A stretch of DNA of 64,000 nucleotides, from NCBI RefSeq assembly GCF_004364575.1, contig NZ_SOAG01000020.1, positions 1 through 64,000 of the forward strand, given 5' to 3'. Positions 1 through 9,299 of this stretch are shown one piece after another (position 1 is the first letter of the stretch; each line of letters opens with the position of its first letter). This stretch comes from Myroides indicus (lineage in GTDB: Bacteria; Bacteroidota; Bacteroidia; Flavobacteriales; Flavobacteriaceae). Position numbers and translations under genes: made by a program. Below the pieces are notes generated by a model. The model was not told where the DNA came from and ran no database searches. It was given only the letters and a program-made list of their open reading frames with translations.

Positions 1-184
1 GCCAGGGGCATCGCAGAGTAGCTACGTTGGGCAGGGATAAGCGCTGAAAGCATATAAGTGCGAAACCCACCACAAGATTAGATTTCTTTAAAGGGCCGTT
101 GAAGATGACAACGTTGATAGGCTACAGATGTAAAGGCAGTAATGTCACAGTCGAGTAGTACTAATAGCCCGTACGCTTATGTGC
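1..184 (+). rRNA. 23S ribosomal RNA, 3' end (partial)
   Basis: The first about 184 bases read as the 3' terminal part of a bacterial 23S rRNA, including the segment around GTCGAGTAGTACTAATAGCC that precedes the 3' end in Bacteroidota. The 5' part lies outside the window. A 5S gene follows on the same strand, so this is the tail of an rRNA operon. The exact 3' end is uncertain by several bases. The CTCTCCC...GGGGAGAG hairpin just after it is probably part of the processing stem. Confidence 0.93.
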
Positions 185-326
185 ACTCTCCCTGTCTTAG
201 GGATGGGGAGAGGGCGTCTTTCTATTCAGGATAGGGTTATACTATCTATGAGTTTTATTGTTTTTTTGTGGCATGTTTTTTCAGTATAGTTAACCATATA
301 AGTTACTTTTAGTAGTAGCTGCCGAT

Positions 327-437
327 TCAGGGTGGTTATTGCGGCGGGGTCCACCTCTTTCCATATCGAACAGAGCAGTTAAGCCCGCCAGCGCAGATGG
401 TACTGCCGCAAGGTGGGAGAGTATGTCGCTGCCCTTT
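327..437 (+). rRNA. rrf: 5S ribosomal RNA
   Basis: This segment has the conserved 5S core: the CGAACAGAGCAGTTAAGCCC block, then GATGGTACTGCCGC and GGTGGGAGAGTATGTCG. Its ends (AGGG near 329 and CCCT near 434) can pair as helix I. It sits about 140 nt after the 23S 3' end, the usual 23S-5S order. The boundaries are estimated from helix I pairing. Confidence 0.93.
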
Positions 438-442
438 TTTTG

Positions 443-478
443 AAAATCCCCTTCACACAAAAGTGAAGGGGATTTTTT
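443..478 (+). terminator. Rho-independent terminator of the rRNA operon
   Basis: Perfect 12-bp stem AATCCCCTTCAC / GTGAAGGGGATT with a 6-nt loop, followed by a T-run, directly after 5S. Confidence 0.9.
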
Positions 479-558
479 GTTGAATGTAAATCAATAAAGT
501 CCGTTAAACTTACCGAAAAAAAACGTTATTTTGCTTTATGCTTAAAGATCAATACAAA

Positions 559-3500
559 ATGATAAAAAAAATACTATTAAGGTTGGGTATTGGCACAGGA
601 GTACTATGTGTATTGATATTGTTGCTGATGTATATTGTGCCGGTATTTTATGCTGATCAGATAGATGCGAAGGTTAAAGAGCTGATGAAGGAATCCATTA
701 AAGGAGATGTGGATTTTGAAAATATCGATTTGTCTTTTTACAAAAAATTTCCAGTCTTGACAGCAACAGTTTTTAAGCCGACTATTCAAGGAGTTCAGTT
801 AGACACTCTTTACACAGACAACTTATTTGGAGCTGAATCTGTGAGTTTAGGAATTGATCTTGTTAGTATTTTCAGAGGTGAGATGGTGTTTAACAGGATT
901 TATATTGACCATCCTGAGGTCAATATTTATGTTACGGAAGCAGGTAAGGCTAACTATGATATTTTTATATCCGCTGATGAAAAGGAGGAAAGTGATCAGA
1001 GTCTTGCGTTAAAGATTGATGAGCTCTATATAAATAATGCAGAAATTGTTTACAATGACTTAGCCAGTAAATTAAGTCTTGTTGCCTCTGATTTTGACTA
1101 TATCGGACAAGGAAATATGAGCGATGCTGTTTTTAATTTGAATAGTAAAGCTAGTATTAATTCCTTTGATTTTAATTTTGATGGAGTACACTATATCAAA
1201 GAAAAGCCGATTTTAGCTGATCTTGAGACAAAAGTAGATACTAAATCTCTTACGTTTTTGTTTTCAAAAAACGATTTGCGTATAAAAGGTTTACCAGTGG
1301 ATTTTAAAGGACATTTTGGCTTTATTGAAAACGGCTATGATATGTTGTTTGATATAAAAACGGAAAATGCTACATTAGAACAATTACTGTCAGTGATTCC
1401 GCCTGATTATCAGTCATGGCTTGATAATACTAAATTTGAAGGTGATATTGACGGCAAATTCCATTTGGAAGGAAAATACGTCATTGTTGATAGTTTGGCT
1501 CCTGATGTAAATTTATCCTTAAAACTTAAAAATGGCTTTATTCAAAATGGACAGGTAAATCAACCGTTAGAAAACATTGTCTTGGATTTTGCTTACTCCA
1601 TCCCCGGATTAAATATTGAAAAGGGCGTTGCAAAAGTTGAAGAATTATCTTTTGATCTTAATGGAAAACGCAGTGATTTAAATTTTGAAGCAGAAGGCAT
1701 AACCACAATTAATACAAAAGGAAAGATCAATGCAGCTGTAAATCTTGATTTGTTGCAGAAAGCCGTTGGTATTGAGGGTTTTGTAATGCGAGGAGAATTA
1801 GCATTAAATGGTGAATTTGATGGGATTTACTCTAAAGGAGAGGTAATCAGAAAGACTATACGCAAAGTCTATAGGGATTCTATTATTACAAGTATACCCG
1901 AGTTTAATTTAAAGGGATTTGTCAAAGAAGGATATTTTAAATTGGCCGGACTTCCTGAAGCGTTAGAAAAAATTAATTTTGATTTTGAGTTTAGGACTAA
2001 GAATTCTGATTATAGAAGTATTTCGGCGAGACTCTCTGATATTGCTTTAATGGCAATGAGTAATTATGTAAAAGGGGATTTATATTTAAAAAATCTCTCA
2101 AATTATGATGTTGAAGCTACTATTGATGCTAAAATAAATTTAGAAAATATAAAAGAATTCATTCCCGTGAAAGATATTGTCTTGCGAGGGATAATTGATG
2201 CTAAAACAAATATAAATGGGACTTATGAACCTCAACGAAGGTTATTTCCGATAATTGATTCTGACATTAAATTTACCAATGGTTATATTCAGTTTAATCG
2301 AATTCCAGATTTGCCGATAGAAGACATTCAAATTCACACTATTGTCAATAGCAAGCGAGGCTCGTTTAGTGATTTGACGATTAAAGTGCTTCCGATTGAC
2401 TTTAAGATAGCCGGAGAGCCTTTTCAGCTTGCTGCAAGTTTATACAATTTAGATAACTTAAATTACAACGTTAAATCTAAAGGCGTATTAAACATAGGAG
2501 ATTTATATAAAATTTTCAAGATTGATGGATTAGATTTACACGGCAAAATTTTGACAAACCTATTTTTAAGCGGGTTGCAAAGCGATGCTTTAAAAGGAGA
2601 TTTTGACAAACTAAAAAACGGAGGTTATTTTGAAGTAGAGAATATTAATGTTTCTTCTGATTTGTTTCCAAAACCATTGCATATTAAGAAAGGAGTTTTT
2701 AAATTCTTCAAAGAAAAAATGAAATTTGAGAAGTTTGAAGCCAATTACGGGAGTTCTACGATTTCCATGGACGGGTATTTGACAAATGTTATTGATTATA
2801 TGCTTCAAGGAGATACATTGAGAGGTAATTTTAACCTTCAGACACCTTATATGAATGTTGATGAATTTATGATGTTTGCAGATAATCAGACGAGTAAAAT
2901 AACGACAGCTAACACTGTAGATGCAGGTGTTATCCAAGTACCGGCAGACTTAAATATCGGCTTTAATGCTACTGCAGATAAAATTAAGTATACAGAATAT
3001 AATTTGGAAAACTTTACCGGGAATTTGCTTATAGCTCATGGAGGAATCAGTTTAAAAGATACTCAATTTAATCTGATAGGAACTAATGTTCAAATGAACG
3101 GTATCTATCAGCCAACAGGATATAAAAGTGCTTTATTCAGTTATAATATCAAAGCTTCAGATTTTGATATACAAAGAGCCTATAAAGAAATTACGCTGTT
3201 TAGAGAAATGGTCAGTATGGCAAAAGATGCTTATGGGGTTGTTTCTTTAGATTATAGCTTAAAAGGGCAATTAAACAGTAGTATGTTTCCGGTGATGAAA
3301 AGTTTAGAGGGCGAGGGCACTCTTTCACTGGCAGATATCAGCTTTAAGGGATTTAAGCTTTTGGGAGCAATTGCAGAAAAAACCGAAGCTAAATCACTAG
3401 AAAACGGAAGTTTATCAGATGTAAATATTAATTCATCCATCAAAGAAAACGTTATTACTATTGAACGCACAAAGATGAAGATGGCGGGGTTCAGACCTCG

Positions 3501-3780
3501 TTTTGAAGGTCAGGTCAGTTTGGACGGAGAGCTCAATATTGGTTTCAGGTTAGGTTTGCCGCCTTTAGGTATTATTGGTATACCAATGAAAATAACCGGA
3601 AATTCAGAAGATTTTAGCATTAAGCTGGGCAGGTACAAACCCAGCGAAGTATTAGGAAAAGAAGTTGAAAGTGACGATGAAGACATAGATGTAGAATCAG
3701 TGCATGATTCTATACCCGAATTGCCGGAGGTTCCTGCTGATACACCTGAGCAGGAAAACGAAACAGAAGCCAAGGCGTAA
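559..3780 (+). CDS. AsmA-like inner-membrane/periplasmic protein
   Basis: A large protein with one N-terminal membrane segment (roughly residues 5-30 of the longer reading) followed by about 1000 residues of repetitive beta-rich sequence. The 'FENIDLSFYKKFPVLT' start of the soluble part and the C-terminal 'GQVSLDGELNIGFRLGLP' segment are typical of the AsmA/AsmA_2 family. That family is related to bridge-like lipid-transfer proteins and is tied to outer-membrane homeostasis. The acidic, Pro/Glu-rich tail after about residue 1040 looks disordered. An ATG at 538 is also in frame, but it lies only 4 nt after a TATTTTG promoter-like element (527-533), so 559 is preferred. The substrate is unknown. 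The TPR gene downstream is on the same strand 42 nt away and may be co-transcribed. Confidence 0.85.
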   Translation: MIKKILLRLGIGTGVLCVLILLLMYIVPVFYADQIDAKVKELMKESIKGDVDFENIDLSFYKKFPVLTATVFKPTIQGVQLDTLYTDNLFGAESVSLGIDLVSIFRGEMVFNRIYIDHPEVNIYVTEAGKANYDIFISADEKEESDQSLALKIDELYINNAEIVYNDLASKLSLVASDFDYIGQGNMSDAVFNLNSKASINSFDFNFDGVHYIKEKPILADLETKVDTKSLTFLFSKNDLRIKGLPVDFKGHFGFIENGYDMLFDIKTENATLEQLLSVIPPDYQSWLDNTKFEGDIDGKFHLEGKYVIVDSLAPDVNLSLKLKNGFIQNGQVNQPLENIVLDFAYSIPGLNIEKGVAKVEELSFDLNGKRSDLNFEAEGITTINTKGKINAAVNLDLLQKAVGIEGFVMRGELALNGEFDGIYSKGEVIRKTIRKVYRDSIITSIPEFNLKGFVKEGYFKLAGLPEALEKINFDFEFRTKNSDYRSISARLSDIALMAMSNYVKGDLYLKNLSNYDVEATIDAKINLENIKEFIPVKDIVLRGIIDAKTNINGTYEPQRRLFPIIDSDIKFTNGYIQFNRIPDLPIEDIQIHTIVNSKRGSFSDLTIKVLPIDFKIAGEPFQLAASLYNLDNLNYNVKSKGVLNIGDLYKIFKIDGLDLHGKILTNLFLSGLQSDALKGDFDKLKNGGYFEVENINVSSDLFPKPLHIKKGVFKFFKEKMKFEKFEANYGSSTISMDGYLTNVIDYMLQGDTLRGNFNLQTPYMNVDEFMMFADNQTSKITTANTVDAGVIQVPADLNIGFNATADKIKYTEYNLENFTGNLLIAHGGISLKDTQFNLIGTNVQMNGIYQPTGYKSALFSYNIKASDFDIQRAYKEITLFREMVSMAKDAYGVVSLDYSLKGQLNSSMFPVMKSLEGEGTLSLADISFKGFKLLGAIAEKTEAKSLENGSLSDVNINSSIKENVITIERTKMKMAGFRPRFEGQVSLDGELNIGFRLGLPPLGIIGIPMKITGNSEDFSIKLGRYKPSEVLGKEVESDDEDIDVESVHDSIPELPEVPADTPEQENETEAKA

Positions 3781-3822
3781 TTAGTTAATACCATTACCTT
3801 GTAAAATAAAAGATTTAGATTT

Positions 3823-4641
3823 ATGAAATATATCAAAACCCTGATCATATATTTTTTGTTTTTGGGGATATTGAACGCCCAAAATCAAACTGAATCCTAT
3901 ATTTATGAAAGTATAAAATTTGAATGTCCAACAGAAAATGACACTATAAAAGCGTTGTATAAATCGGCGTTTGAAGCATTAAATACGCCAAAATACATTA
4001 ATACTGCCGGCAAGATTTTTTTTAATATTTTACAAATTGACAAGAGTTTATGCGATGCTTATTTTTTTACAGGAATAGCGCTTACCCAGCAAGAAAAACA
4101 TCAGGCAGCACTAAGCTACTATTACTATGCGGATAGTTTAGCTACGAATAATAATTCTGTTTTTAAAGAAGAACTTGCACAAGCGGCTTTAAGAGTCAAT
4201 AATGTGGGATTAGCCCGTAAAAAGTATGAAGAGATAATAAAATATTTTCCGGAAGACCCTGATGGATATTATGGCTTAGGGCTTACGGCAACCACGTTAG
4301 GAGATTCTGAAGAAGGGTTGAAAAATTTGGAAATTGCAGAACAAAAATATTTGTCAGAACAAAGCTGGACAGTGCAAAGAAAAAACGAAGTATGGCTGAT
4401 GAAAGCCATACTCTTAACCATGGAAGAGCGATACAAAGAGGCAATCGATTATTTTGACAGATGTGAAAATACATTTGGAGAACTGGAAGATTTTAATGCC
4501 AATCTAGCTTTATCAGCATATCATTTATATCAAGAAAAAAATGATGAACAATGGAAAAAAAGATGTTTGGAGGCTTTACAGAAACTAAAAGACAAGGAAA
4601 AACTCAAAGAAAGTTTTTTAGCTATTTTTAAATTTGAATAA
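3823..4641 (+). CDS. Exported TPR-repeat protein
   Basis: 272 residues beginning with a signal peptide (MKYIKTLIIYFLFLGILNAQ, likely cleavage after about residue 19). The rest is helical with degenerate tetratricopeptide repeats; 'YFTGIALTQQEKHQAALSYYYYADSL' and 'GYYGLGLTATTLGDSEEGLKNLEIAEQ' show the alternating small/aromatic pattern. It is probably periplasmic or outer-membrane associated and acts as a protein-interaction scaffold. It follows the AsmA-like gene closely. Its stop codon abuts the convergent response-regulator stop, leaving no room for a classical terminator between the two. No specific partner can be named. Confidence 0.8.
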   Translation: MKYIKTLIIYFLFLGILNAQNQTESYIYESIKFECPTENDTIKALYKSAFEALNTPKYINTAGKIFFNILQIDKSLCDAYFFTGIALTQQEKHQAALSYYYYADSLATNNNSVFKEELAQAALRVNNVGLARKKYEEIIKYFPEDPDGYYGLGLTATTLGDSEEGLKNLEIAEQKYLSEQSWTVQRKNEVWLMKAILLTMEERYKEAIDYFDRCENTFGELEDFNANLALSAYHLYQEKNDEQWKKRCLEALQKLKDKEKLKESFLAIFKFE

Positions 4642-5319
4642 TCATCTCAACGCCAAGTCAATTTCAAAACCAATGCCGCGTATACTGGTTATTTGGATGT
4701 TGTCGTCGTGTATAAAATATTTCCGGAGCCGGGTTATAAATACATCCATACTGCGCCCGCTGAAATAATCCGAAGAATGCCATATTTTTTCAAGAATAAC
4801 ATTTCTATGGACAATTTTATTGTTGTTTTGGATAAGTAAAAGGAGTAAATCCCTTTCGCGTTCGGTTAAGCGAAAACTTTCTTTCGGATGAGTCAACTTT
4901 AATTGAAACGGATGAAAAGAATAATTTCCCAATTGATATTGTTGCGTTTGTGCAGATTCAGCATATTTTAAAATATTATCTATGCGGAGTTTAAGCTCTT
5001 CAGGATCACAGGTTTTGGAAATATAGTCTGCAGCACCTGATTTTAACCCCATCAGTCGGTCTATATTTTGGTTTTTTGCCGTAAGAAATAAAAAGGGCAA
5101 TGCCGGGTACAGCATCTGTATTTCTTTTGATAAACTGAAACCATCTTTTACAGGAAGCATAATATCTAAAACCGCTAAACTGAATTTTTCCTTTTTCAGC
5201 ATATCCAAAGTGTTCTCAGGTGTTGTAAGCCAGATTACTTCGAAACCGCTTATCTCCAAATATTGCTGCATTACTGTACCGTAATCGATATCGTCTTCTA
5301 CCAAAAGAATTTTATGCAT
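4642..5319 (-). CDS. OmpR-family response regulator
   Basis: 225 residues: receiver domain (about 1-118) and winged-helix DNA-binding domain (about 128-222). Acidic pocket D9/D10, phospho-acceptor D52 ('LAVLDIMLPVKDG'), T80 and K102 are all present. The motif after the lysine reads K-T-C-D-P instead of the common K-P-F, a small departure in the output loop. It overlaps the upstream histidine-kinase gene by 8 bp, so the two are translationally coupled. The probable target is the 6641-6764 intergenic region, which contains three TTAACC repeats at 11-bp spacing ahead of the receptor gene; that link is inferred. The general architecture matches RprY-like regulators of Bacteroidota. Confidence 0.93.
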   Translation of the reverse strand: MHKILLVEDDIDYGTVMQQYLEISGFEVIWLTTPENTLDMLKKEKFSLAVLDIMLPVKDGFSLSKEIQMLYPALPFLFLTAKNQNIDRLMGLKSGAADYISKTCDPEELKLRIDNILKYAESAQTQQYQLGNYSFHPFQLKLTHPKESFRLTERERDLLLLLIQNNNKIVHRNVILEKIWHSSDYFSGRSMDVFITRLRKYFIHDDNIQITSIRGIGFEIDLALR

Positions 5320-6640
5320 AGGGCAGAGAAATTTTAAAAGTTGTTCCTGTGTTTATTTTGCTTAGCAGTTCAATGTTTCCGTTTAGCTGTTGTACAATTT
5401 GTTGTACTTGATAAAGCCCGATACCCAACCCCGTAGTGGTGTGGACATTGTTATTGATTATGCGATAAAATTTTTTAAAAATCAGTTTTTGTTCTTCTTT
5501 TTCAATTCCTAAACCATTGTCCTTAACCATTAATAGAATGGAATTGCTGTGCTGAGTTATGTGGCAGGTAATTTCTGTTGCTCCATATTTAACGCTGTTT
5601 TCAAGCAGGTTTAATATTATGGTTTCCATCGGGGTATTTGGCAGCGATAAGGTTTCATCTGCGTTCCATTGCGTATAAAAAGTTACGCCCGTATAATGCA
5701 GTTGCAGATCGTGAATCATATTGTCAAATGAAAGGCTGCTAAACGGCGAACTGTTCTGTACGTTAGACGGAATCAATTGCTGTTGTATTTTTTCTAATCG
5801 GTTTATCTGGCGTAACAGAAGTTCAACCGTAGGAGATTTATATTCTTTGGACAGGTTATTACAGCCATATTTTAAGGTTGCAATCGGGAGTTTAAACTCA
5901 TGGGAAACATTGTCTACCATATTGTGCAAACTTAAAACTTCTCTTTCTTTCTGTCGGATGGTTTTGTAAGTAATGTAATACAAAATCAAAATAAAGAGGC
6001 AGATTAATACAGAAAAAGCCAGTAAAGGAAAAAGCTCTTTAAGTGCAATGCGGTAAATGTTTAATACTTCGATATGCGTTTCCTGATTAATGGTAAAATG
6101 ACGGTTATAATCTTCCGGACAATCTAAACACTCCTCATCGTTTTTGTTGGAGCTGCTTTCGTTAATTTCCCATTCTGAAGTGTTGATACGAGTAGGTTTT
6201 TTTACTTTTTGAGTGGTTTCTAATATGGTGATCGGTTCTTTTAATAAGTTTTGGGCAGAAGAATTGAGAGTAATCTGTTTTACACTAAACCGGACGGCAA
6301 CATCATAATTTAAATTTTTAAAGACACTATCTGTTTTTTGAGTAAAAAGATGACTGTTTTTTTCAATATTTAGAGCTATGGTATTTTGAACCGAATCTAT
6401 AGTTGTTTTATTTTTCAATACATCTAAAAACGAATTATAAATTTCACTTTCCTTTTTTAAGGTTATTTGCTTAAAAAAAGAGGTTTCTGTCAGAGCATCA
6501 ACTTTGTCGTGAGCAATGCGGTTAATTTCTTTTTTTTTAAGCTCTAAAACTTTAATGAAATAGAATGCCATTATTCCCACCAGTAAGAAATAAAAAATGC
6601 AAAACGCCTTAAAATAATATTTGGGCTTAGACTGACTCAT
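5312..6640 (-). CDS. Sensor histidine kinase
   Basis: 442 residues. TM1 is near residues 10-31 and TM2 near 203-224, enclosing a periplasmic sensor of about 170 residues. The cytoplasmic part has the H-box 'NVSHEFKLPIATLKYG' (H247), N-box 'ILNLLENSVKYG', G1 'VKDNGLGIE' and G2 'TTGLGIGLYQVQQIV', so HisKA and HATPase_c are intact. There is no clear HAMP domain between TM2 and the H-box. The periplasmic part carries a C171-x-x-C174 pair just before TM2, which could be redox-sensitive or metal-binding. It forms an operon with the response regulator and is divergent from the outer-membrane receptor gene at 6765. The signal is unknown. Confidence 0.93.
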   Translation of the reverse strand: MSQSKPKYYFKAFCIFYFLLVGIMAFYFIKVLELKKKEINRIAHDKVDALTETSFFKQITLKKESEIYNSFLDVLKNKTTIDSVQNTIALNIEKNSHLFTQKTDSVFKNLNYDVAVRFSVKQITLNSSAQNLLKEPITILETTQKVKKPTRINTSEWEINESSSNKNDEECLDCPEDYNRHFTINQETHIEVLNIYRIALKELFPLLAFSVLICLFILILYYITYKTIRQKEREVLSLHNMVDNVSHEFKLPIATLKYGCNNLSKEYKSPTVELLLRQINRLEKIQQQLIPSNVQNSSPFSSLSFDNMIHDLQLHYTGVTFYTQWNADETLSLPNTPMETIILNLLENSVKYGATEITCHITQHSNSILLMVKDNGLGIEKEEQKLIFKKFYRIINNNVHTTTGLGIGLYQVQQIVQQLNGNIELLSKINTGTTFKISLPYA

Positions 6641-6690
6641 TCTTACAAATGTAAATCAAAAAAAGAAATTCTCTTTTCCGCGTTTCGCCA

Positions 6691-6718
6691 TTAACCGTTC
6701 ATTAACCATCCGTTAACC
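6691..6718. promoter_or_regulatory. Three direct TTAACC repeats, 11-bp period: probable response-regulator sites
   Basis: TTAACC occurs at 6691-6696, 6702-6707 and 6713-6718, exactly 11 bp apart, so the copies lie on one face of the helix. They sit in the gap between the divergent kinase and receptor genes, about 50 bp before the receptor start. OmpR-family regulators typically bind direct repeats phased by one helical turn, so this is the natural candidate operator for the adjacent regulator. The site is seen; the binding is inferred. Confidence 0.65.
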
Positions 6719-6764
6719 GGGTCTCTTTTAAGAAGAAGCGATTTTTGTCAGAAATATTCAGGTT

Positions 6765-9131
6765 ATGATTAGATTAATTGTTTTTTGTTTTTGCCTTTTA
6801 TTAGCACTGATTGCCCATGCCCAGCCACAAAACGTGTGGCGCGGAACAATACAAAATGCACAAGGAACTGCTTTGCCTTTTGTTACTATTGAAGTGCAAA
6901 ACAGCGAGGGAATAAACTTGTTAACTTCTTTTAGCGAAGAAGACGGAAGTTATGAGCTGACTTGTCCGCAAGAAGCTTTTGAACTGCGTTTTAAATACGT
7001 GGGATATAAAGATTTTATTTTGCCTGTTTCAAATAATTTTTTGGCTGAGATAACCCTGCAGGAAGACAGCGCTTTATTAGATGAAGTGGTCATTACAGCC
7101 AAACGACCAACAATTAAACGCGAAATAGATCGGCTGGTGTTTAATGTGCAAGATACCCCTTTGGCAACGACGAATGCCTGGGATATTGTCAAACAAACAC
7201 CGGGCGTGAATGCAATAGGAGACAATTTAAGTATACGAGGAAGTCAAAGTATTTTGATAACTATCAATGATAGAAAAGTAATGTTGATAGGAGATCAATT
7301 AAAATCTCTGCTAGAAGGAACGGAAGGAACACAGGTCGAAGCTGTAGAAGTGATTACCAATCCGCCAGCAAAATACGAGGCTCAGGGAAACGCTGTACTT
7401 AATATACGATTAAAAAAGAATAATTTATTAGGATATAAGGGCAGTATTTCCGAGCGATTCAAGCAAACCACTTATGCTTATAATACAGCAAGTACGCAAC
7501 ACATCTATACAGGTGAAAAATTCAATGTATCCGGAAGCTATTCTTTTGGCACTGGTGCAGGGGTTCGTTACAATGAAGATAATGTCTTGTACGAAAATGG
7601 CGAACGATGGAGTAGTGTGATGACGCGTAAGAACAAAATAAAGGGACAACATAGTTTCCAGGCGGAGATGGATGTGAAGCTTGATACTACGCTAACACTG
7701 ACTGTTGGCGGAACAGGATACATTAACGAACAATCTAAAGGAGATTATGAAATTCCAACTTTGATTTACAATCCACAAGATATTGTTGAGTCTTCCTATA
7801 CGACTTATAATAGAAAACGCGCGAATATGGATACCTATACAGGATATGCTTTAGTAGAAAAGAAATTCAATCCTGAGCAAAAATTATTGTGGTCGTCTTA
7901 TTTTACTTATGAAAATCAAAAAGACAACCAACGAGTTTTGACGGAATTGAATTTTAAGGATCAGCCGTTCTCTGAGCGACTTTTTGCTACTAAAGACAGA
8001 CAGCGCACGCGTTTGGCTGTTTCAGGTTTAGATTATAGTATTGATAATGAATTATCAAAATGGGAGTCAGGCGCAAAATACAGCATTGTAAAAGCCTCGT
8101 ATTTATTAGACTTTTTTGGTCAAAAACAGGAGAATCTGGCTTATGACCCAGCCAAGAGTAATGTTTTCGATTATCAGGAAATTAATTGGGCGGCTTATAC
8201 TTCCTACACCAGGCAATGGAAGCAATGGCAAGCGAAAGTAGGTATACGAGGAGAATACACAGGCATTCAAACGAGAAGTACACAAGGAGGGACAAACAAC
8301 CAATCGTATTTTAAGCTATTCCCTTCAGCTTATTTAAAATATGATGTAACCGAAGATCATCAATTGAGTTTGGCGTATAGCAAGCGAATTGACAGACCTT
8401 CTTATTCTTGGATGAACCCTGCAAAAAGCTATTATAACTTGTTCTCGTATTTTCAAGGAGATCCCGATTTGAAAGCAGCAATTAGTCATAATTTTAGTTT
8501 GAATTACACATTTGAGCAATTGAATATCGAATTTTTTTACAATAAAGAGATTCATCCTTCCATGGAAATTTCATATCAAGAAGATGCAACAAATATGTTG
8601 ATTTATCACTATACCAATATAGATAAAAGACAAACAGCAGGGGCAGTGACAAGTTTCGCTTATCAGATTTTACCACGTTGGTCAGCCAATACCTTTTTGC
8701 AGTTGCAACAGCAGGAAGATTATTTTTATGGAGTTGATAAGCAGCTACATAAAAATGACGCTTTTGTTTTTGGAGGTCGTATAAGCACCTCAGTAGATCT
8801 CGATCAAAATAGCAATTGGAAAGCGATGCTGACGTACACTTTTCATACACCAACGGTGCAAGGATCTTTTACCATCAGCGGATATCAACGCACCGATTTT
8901 ATTATGAGCCGCGAGTTTAATCAAAAGAAATGGTCAGCTAATCTGTATGTCTATAATATTTTTGGAAGTGATCGACAAATTATTAAAACACAATATGCCA
9001 ATCAGTACAATTACTTCAAAGATTATATGGATACTCAGGGAATTGCCCTTGGACTACGTTACAATTTTGGCAATCAAAAAGTAAAATACAGCAGCAAAGA
9101 AATTGATATGCAAGAAAAGGATCGCCTGTAA
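6765..9131 (+). CDS. TonB-dependent-receptor-like outer-membrane beta-barrel protein
   Basis: 788 residues. Signal peptide (about 1-19, ending ALIAHAQ), then a CarboxypepD_reg-like domain ('WRGTIQNAQGTALPFVTIEVQNSEG', about 24-100), a plug-like region with 'LLDEVVITAKRPTIKREIDRLVFNVQDTP', and a long C-terminal barrel ending 'GLRYNFGNQKVKY' plus a short polar tail. This is the outer-membrane beta-barrel family in which the plug is degenerate and no obvious TonB box is seen, so active transport is not certain. It is divergent from the two-component genes and has phased TTAACC sites upstream, so it is probably their target. Followed by a strong terminator. Ligand unknown. Confidence 0.88.
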   Translation: MIRLIVFCFCLLLALIAHAQPQNVWRGTIQNAQGTALPFVTIEVQNSEGINLLTSFSEEDGSYELTCPQEAFELRFKYVGYKDFILPVSNNFLAEITLQEDSALLDEVVITAKRPTIKREIDRLVFNVQDTPLATTNAWDIVKQTPGVNAIGDNLSIRGSQSILITINDRKVMLIGDQLKSLLEGTEGTQVEAVEVITNPPAKYEAQGNAVLNIRLKKNNLLGYKGSISERFKQTTYAYNTASTQHIYTGEKFNVSGSYSFGTGAGVRYNEDNVLYENGERWSSVMTRKNKIKGQHSFQAEMDVKLDTTLTLTVGGTGYINEQSKGDYEIPTLIYNPQDIVESSYTTYNRKRANMDTYTGYALVEKKFNPEQKLLWSSYFTYENQKDNQRVLTELNFKDQPFSERLFATKDRQRTRLAVSGLDYSIDNELSKWESGAKYSIVKASYLLDFFGQKQENLAYDPAKSNVFDYQEINWAAYTSYTRQWKQWQAKVGIRGEYTGIQTRSTQGGTNNQSYFKLFPSAYLKYDVTEDHQLSLAYSKRIDRPSYSWMNPAKSYYNLFSYFQGDPDLKAAISHNFSLNYTFEQLNIEFFYNKEIHPSMEISYQEDATNMLIYHYTNIDKRQTAGAVTSFAYQILPRWSANTFLQLQQQEDYFYGVDKQLHKNDAFVFGGRISTSVDLDQNSNWKAMLTYTFHTPTVQGSFTISGYQRTDFIMSREFNQKKWSANLYVYNIFGSDRQIIKTQYANQYNYFKDYMDTQGIALGLRYNFGNQKVKYSSKEIDMQEKDRL

Positions 9132-9149
9132 GATTGATTTAGTTTAGTA

Positions 9150-9182
9150 AAAAAGGAAAGCTGAAATAGCTTTCCTTTTTGT
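9150..9182 (+). terminator. Rho-independent terminator
   Basis: AAAAAGGAAAGCT / AGCTTTCCTTTTT stem with a 5-nt loop and flanking A/T runs, 20 nt after the receptor stop. Confidence 0.88.
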
Positions 9183-9273
9183 TTTGGTCTATTTTTTGTA
9201 ATAATTGTTTTATTTAAGAAAAAAGAAAGAAGGCTGTTTTGTAGAGTTGTTAAAATACATTTTAGTTATTTTG

Positions 9274-9281
9274 TAGCTTTG
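9274..9281 (+). promoter_or_regulatory. -7 element TAGCTTTG for the SLC13 transporter gene
   Basis: Perfect match to the Bacteroidota TAnnTTTG consensus. It overlaps the most upstream in-frame TTG (9279), which therefore cannot be the start; the ATG at 9300 is about 18 nt downstream. No good TTTG at 19-bp spacing is seen. Confidence 0.6.
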
Positions 9282-9299
9282 CAGGATAAACCGATAGCT

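Noticed and set aside
538..558. Upstream ATG of the AsmA-like gene
   Set aside because: It lies 4 nt after a promoter-like element and before a second ATG that starts a normal signal-anchor; kept only as an alternative.
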